Shown here in pieces: positions 57,876 through 64,000 of a stretch of DNA of 64,000 nucleotides. Position 1 is the first letter of the stretch. Every line of letters starts with the position of its first letter. Below the pieces are notes generated by a model. That model made no database searches. It was not told the DNA's origin and saw only the letters and a list, made by a program, of their open reading frames with translations. The DNA comes from Viridibacterium silvisoli (GTDB lineage: Bacteria; Pseudomonadota; Gammaproteobacteria; Burkholderiales; Rhodocyclaceae), in contig NZ_JAYXHS010000001.1 of the NCBI RefSeq assembly GCF_036017035.1, positions 1,922,001 through 1,986,000 on the forward strand. Reading direction: 5' to 3'. Position numbers and translations under genes: made by a program.

Positions 57876-59021
57876 TCAGGGTTTCCAGTCGCCCAACAGC
57901 TTGGGAATGGCGTAATCCGCTGCTTGCGCGTCGCTGAGCTGGCGGCGCTTGGCGCCAGTCTTCGCGCCCGGGCCGCTGCTCTTGTATTCGAAGAAGCGTG
58001 AATCCTCGGGCTGGAACCACACGCGGTCCGGGCCGCTCTTCTGTGTGCCTGCCATGGCGGCCCAGCCGTCGGAGGTGATGTGGTCCTCCATGAAACATTC
58101 GATGAAGACGCTGCTGCCGATGGCATTGGGATCGGCGTAACGGCCATCCGGCATGGTGGTGGTGGGGTGCCAGGGGCGTCCCAACGGACTGGACTCGGCT
58201 GGGACGTCGCCGTTTTCCTTGATCAGCTTGCAACGCACGAAGACGAGCCCATAAGGATTGCTGATCTGGGTGCTGGGTGCGGTGACGTAGCCGACTGGAT
58301 TGACGCCGGGCTTGGTGCGCGGGCGGGTGACGATTTCGCATTCTTCGAAAACGCTCTGGCCGGCGCCGAAGATGAAGTCGACGTTGCCGCTGACGTAGCA
58401 CTTCCGGAACAGGCTGCGACCCGCGTCGACGAAGAGGGTGTCCTGGTGGCCAGTGATTTTCACATTGGCGAAGAAGCTGCGGTCGGCTCCCTTGGCGGTC
58501 ATCACGGCAACCGCTTGACCGGCGTTGGTGTAGGTCGGGTCTTTCGGGTCTTTCTTGTCATTGGCCGGGTAGTCGAAACCGTTCTCGATGGTTATGTCGA
58601 GAGCCGCGAAGTCCGTAGCGCGCACGATCAGCGTGGCACAGCCATTGGTGCCCCAGGCGCCACCGCCACCCGGTTTGTTTAGGCCCGAGTAGGCATCGAA
58701 AGTCAGGATGGTCTTGTCGCGACTTTCGCCGATGAAGCGGATGTTCGGTTTTGTGATCTCCAGCTTCTCGTAATAGCGGCCATTGCGGATGGCGATGCGC
58801 CATGGCGTCGGTGAGTTGTCCGGGGCCGCGTCGAGGGCCTGTTGCACCGTCTTGAACTGGGCAACGCCGTCCACGATCGCGCCGGCCTTGCCGCTGTATC
58901 CGGCATCTACCAGCGCACTCTTGGCCGCACTCTGGAATGCCGTGCTGGCGCAGCCTTCAAGCATGATTGTCAGAGGAAAGGCGAGGCTTGCGCCAAGGTA
59001 AAGACGGCGATGGGGATTCAT
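57876..59021 (-). CDS. Pectinesterase (pectin methylesterase), predicted lipoprotein
   Basis: A 381-residue CE8 family enzyme that demethylates pectin. Catalytic motifs in order: GQAVAVM (near residue 170), GHQDTLFVDAGR with catalytic Asp (near 190), GNVDFIFGAGQSVFEECEI with second Asp (near 210), and LGRPWHP with Arg (near 285). The N-terminus has a lipobox-like LEGC, so it is probably attached to the membrane like PemB. It opens homogalacturonan for the galacturonate pathway encoded upstream. AAGGAG precedes the ATG at 59021. Confidence 0.92.
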   Translation of the reverse strand: MNPHRRLYLGASLAFPLTIMLEGCASTAFQSAAKSALVDAGYSGKAGAIVDGVAQFKTVQQALDAAPDNSPTPWRIAIRNGRYYEKLEITKPNIRFIGESRDKTILTFDAYSGLNKPGGGGAWGTNGCATLIVRATDFAALDITIENGFDYPANDKKDPKDPTYTNAGQAVAVMTAKGADRSFFANVKITGHQDTLFVDAGRSLFRKCYVSGNVDFIFGAGQSVFEECEIVTRPRTKPGVNPVGYVTAPSTQISNPYGLVFVRCKLIKENGDVPAESSPLGRPWHPTTTMPDGRYADPNAIGSSVFIECFMEDHITSDGWAAMAGTQKSGPDRVWFQPEDSRFFEYKSSGPGAKTGAKRRQLSDAQAADYAIPKLLGDWKP

Positions 59022-59100
59022 GGATTCTCCTTTGGGAATGCTTGTCTGTGAGTTTGTCTCTTGTAATCTGCATTGATGCTGCTTTCTGTGCTGCGTGTTG

Positions 59101-59817
59101 CTAGTCCGCTGCGGGCGGGGTGTTCGTATCGTCAATGGCAGGGGTTTCCTCCGCAGGCTTTGGCTCCGGCACATGTGCGGAGAACCATTCGCTGGCGGCT
59201 TTCGCCGCAAAGTCCAGCGTGCCTGGCTCAATGAGGTCGGCACTGGCGCCCGGGATTTCCTGCCATCCCTTCACCTGCGAGCCCATCAGGGCGTAGGCCT
59301 GCTGGTTGGGGCCGAGCAGTTCAGGTTCACTGCCGGGTACCAGCACGAGCGTCGGGATGCTCAGGCGACGCAGGGGTTCGCCGCCGGCCAGATCGGCCCG
59401 GCCGCCGCGAATCGTCATGGCGCTGATACGTTCGGGCTCGCGTGCAATGTGCCTCACGCCGGCTGCGGCAACAGTACCGATGGCGAGCAGGCCGACGGGC
59501 AGGCCCGTTAGCTGGGGCTGCTGGTCGATCCATGTGAGGAGCGCCTGCAGGCGTCGCGTGAGCAAGGAGACGTCATAGCGTACGTCCGGGTCACGCGACT
59601 CTTCATACGGGGTCAGCATGCTCACCACAAGGGTGCCGAAACCGGCCTCTCGCAAGCGTCGGGCGGCATGATTCTCGCGCGATTCGCTCAGCTGGCTGAT
59701 ATAGGGCGCGGCCTGGATGATGAGACCCCGCACATCGGGTGCGTGCGAAAGCAGGGCATCGAGCCAGACGCGTTCGGCCTGGATGCGGATGTCGGCATGG
59801 CGAAGGGCGAATTTCAT
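59101..59817 (-). CDS. Dienelactone-hydrolase-like fold protein lacking catalytic residues
   Basis: A 238-residue alpha/beta-hydrolase. The overall pattern (RENHAARRLREAGFGTLVVSMLTP, MTIRGGRADLAGGEPLRRLSIPTLVLVPG, GASADLIEPGTLDFAAKAASEWF) follows a family in which the nucleophile elbow is GxSxG. Here it reads LLAIGTVAAAG, without Ser; the expected Asp position is GSEPELL and the expected His is Ala in GASADL. It therefore looks like a pseudo-enzyme, perhaps a binding or scaffold protein. The C-terminus is Pro/Glu-rich. It lies 79 bp upstream of pectinesterase on the same strand, which could mean an operon. No signal peptide. Confidence 0.75.
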   Translation of the reverse strand: MKFALRHADIRIQAERVWLDALLSHAPDVRGLIIQAAPYISQLSESRENHAARRLREAGFGTLVVSMLTPYEESRDPDVRYDVSLLTRRLQALLTWIDQQPQLTGLPVGLLAIGTVAAAGVRHIAREPERISAMTIRGGRADLAGGEPLRRLSIPTLVLVPGSEPELLGPNQQAYALMGSQVKGWQEIPGASADLIEPGTLDFAAKAASEWFSAHVPEPKPAEETPAIDDTNTPPAAD

Positions 59818-59963
59818 CGGTTCGGTAGGCGGGTGGTCAGGTCAAGCGGTCCAGGGCGGCACGAGCAGGCATCCAGCCTGACGGGTACAAGAACCGCAGT
59901 GGGCGAAGCATAGCCCAACTGCGGGAGGCACCGAGGCGCGGAAACGCGGCGTAAAATCCCGCC

Positions 59964-60701
59964 ATGTCAGCTCTATCACACTCGGCTTCTTCCATTTCCC
60001 GCGCTCCCCGTCATATCGCCATCGTGCCAGCCGCCGGTAGTGGTAGTCGCATGGGGGCGGAGCGCCCCAAGCAATACATTGATCTCAATCAACGGCCGCT
60101 GCTCTGGCATGCACTGGAGACGCTGACGCGTGTGCAGCGTATCGAAGCGGTGTGCGTAGTGCTTGCGCCCGATGATGAGTGGTGGCCCAGTTTTGACTGG
60201 AGTGCGCTGGGTGACGCCCTGAGGCCGATGTTCGTGGGCGGCGCAACGCGTGCCCACAGCGTGAGCAATGCGCTGGCACACATGCAATCGACCATGCAGG
60301 TGGATGACGGGGATTGGGTGCTGGTGCACGATGCGGCGCGAGCCTGTCTGAGCGTCGCGCAGGTCGATGGGCTGATTGACGCTGTGCAGGATGATCCCGT
60401 CGGTGGCCTGCTGGCTGTGCCGGTCGCCGATACGCTCAAGCGCGTGCACGCGGGGGATGGCACTCTGGTCGGGGCGACCGTGCCGCGCGATGGCTTGTGG
60501 CAGGCGCAGACGCCGCAGATGTTTCGCTATGGTCTGCTGCGCCGCGCCCTTGCGCATCACGATCAGGTGACGGACGAAGCGGGTGCCGTCGAAGCATTGG
60601 GTTTGCGTCCTCGTCTGGTCGCCGCCGACGTCACCAATTTCAAGGTCACCTATCCGCAGGACCTGGCGCTGGCAGCGCAGATCCTGCAATCGAGAAAATG
60701 A
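59964..60701 (+). CDS. ispD: 2-C-methyl-D-erythritol 4-phosphate cytidylyltransferase
   Basis: A 245-residue IspD of the MEP pathway. IAIVPAAGSGSRMGAERPKQY (CTP binding) near residue 18, VLVHDAARACLS near 118 and VTDEAGAVEALG near 208 are family motifs. It transfers CMP to methylerythritol phosphate. IspF follows at 71 bp, as is usual. Confidence 0.94.
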   Translation: MSALSHSASSISRAPRHIAIVPAAGSGSRMGAERPKQYIDLNQRPLLWHALETLTRVQRIEAVCVVLAPDDEWWPSFDWSALGDALRPMFVGGATRAHSVSNALAHMQSTMQVDDGDWVLVHDAARACLSVAQVDGLIDAVQDDPVGGLLAVPVADTLKRVHAGDGTLVGATVPRDGLWQAQTPQMFRYGLLRRALAHHDQVTDEAGAVEALGLRPRLVAADVTNFKVTYPQDLALAAQILQSRK

Positions 60702-60772
60702 CGCTCCGCGCTTCGTGGAGTCGTTCCAGCAAACGTATTGAGCACTCTGTGTGCCGTTATGAGGTTGTGTAG

Positions 60773-61267
60773 ATGAATCAGGTTCCTTTTCGCATCGGTC
60801 AGGGTTTTGACGTGCATGCCTTGGTCGAAGGCCGCAAGCTGATCCTTGGCGGCGTCGATATTCCCTTCCATAAAGGGCTGCTCGGCCATTCTGACGCCGA
60901 TGCCCTGCTGCACGCCATTACTGACGCCATTCTCGGCGCCGCTGGCTTGGGGGACATCGGCCGACACTTTCCTGACACCGACGCTGCATTCAAGGGGGCA
61001 GATAGTCGTGTGCTGTTGCGGGAGGCGATGAGTCGCGTGCGCGACGCTGGCTGGGAGGTAGTTAATGTCGATGCCACCATCATTGCCCAGGCACCGAAAA
61101 TTTCACCCCATGCGCCCGCCATGGTGGCCAATATCGCCGCCGACCTCGGTGTCGCGGCGACCTGCGTGAACATCAAGGGCAAGACCAGCGAGCAACTCGG
61201 TTTTACGGGCCGTCAGGAAGGTATCGCGACACAGGCGGTGGCTTTGCTTGCGCGCTCCGCAGGTTGA
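60773..61267 (+). CDS. ispF: 2-C-methyl-D-erythritol 2,4-cyclodiphosphate synthase
   Basis: A 164-residue IspF trimer enzyme: RIGQGFDVHALVEGRKLILGGVDIP, HSDADALLHAITDAILGAAGLGDIGRHFPDTD, the Zn and substrate ligands among them Asp, His and Asp, and GKTSEQLGFTGRQEGIATQA. It makes cyclic MEcPP. It is the last gene of its unit, ahead of a terminator. Confidence 0.95.
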   Translation: MNQVPFRIGQGFDVHALVEGRKLILGGVDIPFHKGLLGHSDADALLHAITDAILGAAGLGDIGRHFPDTDAAFKGADSRVLLREAMSRVRDAGWEVVNVDATIIAQAPKISPHAPAMVANIAADLGVAATCVNIKGKTSEQLGFTGRQEGIATQAVALLARSAG

Positions 61268-61285
61268 AACTTGGTCGGGTGCGTG

Positions 61286-61315
61286 AAAAAGGGCGTCCCG
61301 CGGGACGCCCTTTTT
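61286..61315. terminator. Intrinsic terminator after ispF
   Basis: AAAAAGGGCGTCCCG abuts CGGGACGCCCTTTTT in perfect pairing, with T-runs in both directions. It is shared with the convergent host-attachment-family gene. Confidence 0.9.
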
Positions 61316-61342
61316 CTTGTGATTGATCAGCCTGACTTTGCG

Positions 61343-61750
61343 CTATTCGCGGGCCCAAGGACGCAGGCAGGACTTCAGGTGCTGACGCAAATCGCGCTCT
61401 TCGTCTCGCGTGTAGTCCTTGGCCACGCGCGTGCTGACCATCTTGTCCGTCGGGCCGTCCAGCTCGGCATTGAGCATGCCCATGAAGGAGGGGGGCGCGA
61501 CAATGATGGCCTTGGCGTAACGCCCTCGACTTCGCCCCATATAAAGATCGCTCGCCAATCGGTGCGCGAAACCGCGCGCGGTCTGTCTGGGCATGTCCAT
61601 GCGACGCGAAAGGCGACCACTTTGTGGAGGGCTCGTCTCGGCTTCCTCTGCTTCGCAGGTCTGCACCAGTTCAAGTCCTTTGTCCGGACCATGGTTGGCA
61701 AACAGGCGTGCATTGCGGGCATTGGCGACAAGAATCCAGGTGGTGGTCAT
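61343..61750 (-). CDS. Host attachment family protein (eRF1-like fold)
   Basis: A 135-residue protein that begins TTTWILVANARNARLFANHG and carries FAHRLASDLYMGRSRGRYAKAIIVAPPSFMGMLNAEL, features of the 'protein required for attachment to host cells' family. Despite the name, its function in free-living bacteria is not known; it is a small cytoplasmic protein. GGAGG precedes the ATG at 61750; the frame is open to 61804. Confidence 0.85.
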   Translation of the reverse strand: MTTTWILVANARNARLFANHGPDKGLELVQTCEAEEAETSPPQSGRLSRRMDMPRQTARGFAHRLASDLYMGRSRGRYAKAIIVAPPSFMGMLNAELDGPTDKMVSTRVAKDYTRDEERDLRQHLKSCLRPWARE

Positions 61751-62099
61751 ACGGGCCTCCGGCAGGTGATGCAAGGAATGTGATGTGCGCTGCGAACGCA
61801 GCACTTCAAAGCATAGGAAGCCAATCTGCCCTCAGCCACCAGAATAATTACAGTTGTTCGTGCGAAGAGTGCTGGCAAAAACATAGTCTGCGGACTATGG
61901 GGTTTACGGCAGTGGTGTGCTGCCAGAGACGAGGCATGTCGGGGGCGGCTTACTGGCCTGATTCGTGCGTCTGAATGAGGCCCGGCAGCGCTCCGGGTCA
62001 CCCTGCTTGTGCTGCGATGCAGCATTCTGGCGGCAGGTACTTTGGGGCAAATACCTGAAGGCCGCCGGGCCCGGTGCCACTGCTATGGGATAATTCGGC
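61751..62099. other. Intergenic stretch before relA
   Basis: About 350 bp, no protein gene visible. A hairpin CATAGTC-TGCG-GACTATG lies at 61882-61899 and is followed on the minus strand by TTTTT, a terminator shape for an unidentified leftward transcript. A second inverted repeat GCTGCG/CGCAGC is at 61790-61803. The relA promoter is probably in the right half, for instance near TATGGGATAAT at 62084. Confidence 0.4.
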
Positions 62100-64000
62100 A
62101 TGGTTTCAGTACAACACTCAGTCGCCAATACACAGGGCGACGCATCGTTGCCAGACCTGCTGGCCGAAGGCCTTGGGCCAACCGAACGTGCCCAGCTGGC
62201 GCAAGCCATCGATTGGGCACAGACCGCCTATCACGGGCATACGCTCGGAAGTGGCGAAGGCGTCTGGCAGCATGCGCTTGGCATGACGCTGATTGCCGTT
62301 TCGCTCAAGCTCGATATCGATGCGCGCCTGGCCGCCCTGTTGTTTGCCGTGGGGGCGGACGGCCACCACGACGTCGAGCAGATCGAATCGCGTTTCGGAG
62401 CACCTGTCGCGCGGCTGGTGGAGGGGCTTTCGCGCCTGAACAGTCTGCGCATGCTCAGCAAGCCTGCGCCGAATGCCACGGCCGCCGATCTGCACGCTCA
62501 AACGGAAACCCTGCGCAAGATGGTGCTGGCCATGGCCGAGGACCTGCGCGTCATCTTGCTGCGCCTCGCTTCGCGCGTGCAGACACTGCGCTACTTCACC
62601 GAGAACAAGGAACAGGTGCGCGCCGACATCGCGCGCGAGAGCATCGATCTGTATGCCCCACTGGCCAACCGGCTGGGCGTGTGGCAGCTGAAGTGGGAGC
62701 TGGAAGATCTTTCTTTCCGCTTCCTCGAGCCGGAGACCTACAAGCGCGTAGCGAAGATGCTGGATGAGCGTCGTGTCGAACGCGAGGCTTTCATTGCCGA
62801 TTCCATCGAGCGCCTGCGCAACGCCATTGCCGAACATGGCATCAAGGCGGAAATCTATGGCCGGCCAAAACACATCTTCAGTATCTGCAACAAGATGCGC
62901 TCGAAGAACGTGGATTTTGATCAGGTGTATGACATCCGGGCATTGCGCGTAATCGTTGATGACGTCAAGGACTGCTATGGCGTGCTGGGGCTCGTGCATG
63001 ACATCTGGACGCCGATTCCCAACGAGTTCGACGACTATATCCGTCAGCCCAAGGGCAACAACTACCAGTCGCTACACACCGCTGTGCGTGCCGCCGATGG
63101 CCGTGCGCTGGAAGTGCAGATCCGCACCTATGACATGCATCGTCATGCCGAACTGGGGGTGGCTGCACACTGGCGTTACAAGGAAGGCGGCGAGAAGGCG
63201 GACGGCGCCTACGACGAGAAAATTGCTTTGCTGCGTCAGTTGTTGTCATGGCGCGACGAGGTGTCCGACGTCACGCAGTGGGAAGAGAATACGCGGCGTG
63301 CTGCGCTGGATGACACGATTTATGTCGTGACGCCACAGGGGCGCGTACTTGATCTGGCGGCGGGTGCTACGCCAATAGATTTCGCATATCGGCTGCACAC
63401 CGATCTGGGGCATCGCTGCCGCGGTGCGAAGGTGAATGGAGTGATGGTGCCACTCGATACGCCTCTGAAAAACGGTGAGGTGGTCGAAGTCATCACCATC
63501 AAGCAGGGGGCGCCTTCGCGCGACTGGCTGAATCCGCAGTTGGGCTATCTGGTGACGTCGAATGCGCGTGCGAAAGTGCGTCGCTGGTTCGTGCAGCAAG
63601 ATGAGGACGAGACCGCTTCGCAAGGGCGCGCGATCGTCACGCGCGAACTGCAGCGTCTCGGCCAGACGCAGGCCAATCTCGATGACCTCGCGGGCAGGCT
63701 CAACTTCAAGGACACGCACACCTTCTTCATGGGTGTCGGGCGAGGTGACGTCAGTACGCGTCAGATCCAGAATGCCTTCCAGACCGAGGCACCGGCGCCG
63801 ACTGCGCCGGAGCTGGTGATCGGCCAGAGCCGTGCCGGACATTCGGCAGAAGGCGTGCTGGTGGTCGGTGTCGGGCAGTTGCTGACGCAGCTGGCGCGTT
63901 GCTGCAAGCCCGTGCCGCCGGATCCGATACAGGGCTTCGTCACGCGTGGGCGAGGTGTTTCCATCCACCGTGCCGATTGCCGCAGCTTCCTCAATATCGC
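62100..64000 (+). CDS. relA: GTP pyrophosphokinase RelA (runs off right edge)
   Basis: The first 633 codons of a RelA/SpoT-type (p)ppGpp synthetase that responds to uncharged tRNA on the ribosome. The HD hydrolase region is degenerate (ALLFAVGADGHHDV in place of the ALLHDVIED type), and the synthetase loop has the RelA-form EFDDYIRQPKGNNYQSLHT rather than SpoT RFKDY; both mark the monofunctional RelA. Further on are a TGS domain (DDTIYVVTPQGRVLDLAAGATPIDFAYRLH) and the Cys motif LARCCKPVPPDPI of the zinc-finger/helical region. The ATG at 62100 begins MVSVQHSVANTQG. The 3' end lies outside the window. Confidence 0.95.
   Translation, partial: MVSVQHSVANTQGDASLPDLLAEGLGPTERAQLAQAIDWAQTAYHGHTLGSGEGVWQHALGMTLIAVSLKLDIDARLAALLFAVGADGHHDVEQIESRFGAPVARLVEGLSRLNSLRMLSKPAPNATAADLHAQTETLRKMVLAMAEDLRVILLRLASRVQTLRYFTENKEQVRADIARESIDLYAPLANRLGVWQLKWELEDLSFRFLEPETYKRVAKMLDERRVEREAFIADSIERLRNAIAEHGIKAEIYGRPKHIFSICNKMRSKNVDFDQVYDIRALRVIVDDVKDCYGVLGLVHDIWTPIPNEFDDYIRQPKGNNYQSLHTAVRAADGRALEVQIRTYDMHRHAELGVAAHWRYKEGGEKADGAYDEKIALLRQLLSWRDEVSDVTQWEENTRRAALDDTIYVVTPQGRVLDLAAGATPIDFAYRLHTDLGHRCRGAKVNGVMVPLDTPLKNGEVVEVITIKQGAPSRDWLNPQLGYLVTSNARAKVRRWFVQQDEDETASQGRAIVTRELQRLGQTQANLDDLAGRLNFKDTHTFFMGVGRGDVSTRQIQNAFQTEAPAPTAPELVIGQSRAGHSAEGVLVVGVGQLLTQLARCCKPVPPDPIQGFVTRGRGVSIHRADCRSFLNI

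Noticed and set aside
1..64000. CRISPR array, insertion sequence or prophage
   Set aside because: No regularly spaced repeats, transposase or phage genes were seen. The repeats present are single palindromic elements.

Overview
The window is a GC-rich chromosomal segment of a betaproteobacterium. The evidence is the gene order ctaC-ctaD-(35-aa assembly ORF)-ctaG-DUF2970-ctaE / DUF2909 / surf1-(SCO-like)-ctaA-ctaB-sco1 / rpoH-ftsX-ftsE, together with adjacent aat-bpt genes and an EFDD-type RelA. A Rhodocyclales or Burkholderiales relative is the most likely source, but I cannot name a genus. I saw no insertion sequence, prophage, CRISPR array or rRNA operon. One tRNA gene (Gln, UUG) is present. 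Genes run off both edges: a possible one on the left and relA on the right.

Layout. 1-4.5 kb: a YafJ-type glutamine amidotransferase, an EamA permease, an SGNH-hydrolase lipoprotein, a 2OG-Fe(II) oxygenase and an FmdB-like zinc-ribbon protein. 4.6-11.1 kb: an amide-nitrogen operon read leftwards, urtA-urtB-urtC-urtD-urtE-fmdA-fmdB, pairing a urea/short-amide ABC transporter with formamidase. 11.4-15.8 kb, divergent from it: a permease-like sensor fused to a hybrid histidine kinase, and its overlapping LuxR-type response regulator. 16.1-25.0 kb: the aa3-type cytochrome c oxidase with its heme A and copper assembly factors. 25.0-31.6 kb: rpoH (behind a perfect CIRCE operator), ftsX, ftsE, an esterase-like hydrolase, ftsY, rsmD, coaD and a ferredoxin. 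31.7-41.7 kb: a dynamin-like GTPase, mutM, a TPR protein, lolB, ispE, tRNA-Gln, prs, rplY, pth and ychF. 41.7-46.7 kb: a PAS-GGDEF protein, gluQ, clsB and a YbhP-like phosphodiesterase.

46.8-54.9 kb is a sugar-acid module: a TRAP transporter (dctP-dctQ-dctM), an SMP-30 lactonase, a GntR/FCD regulator, an IlvD/Edd dehydratase, an IclR-type DNA-binding domain without effector domain, and uronate dehydrogenase. With the pectin methylesterase at 57.9-59.0 kb it suggests use of pectin-derived uronates by the oxidative route. 55.0-64.0 kb: bpt, aat, an unknown secreted protein, the pectinesterase, an alpha/beta-hydrolase fold protein lacking its catalytic residues, ispD, ispF, a host-attachment-family protein and relA.

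The points most worth following up are the NCS1-like permease/histidine kinase/receiver fusion beside the urt-fmd operon, REP-like palindromes inside that operon, a cytochrome oxidase subunit III with an apparent internal duplication of two helices, CIRCE in front of rpoH, the uronate module with palindromic sites at its small IclR-type gene, and the apparent pseudo-hydrolase beside pectinesterase.
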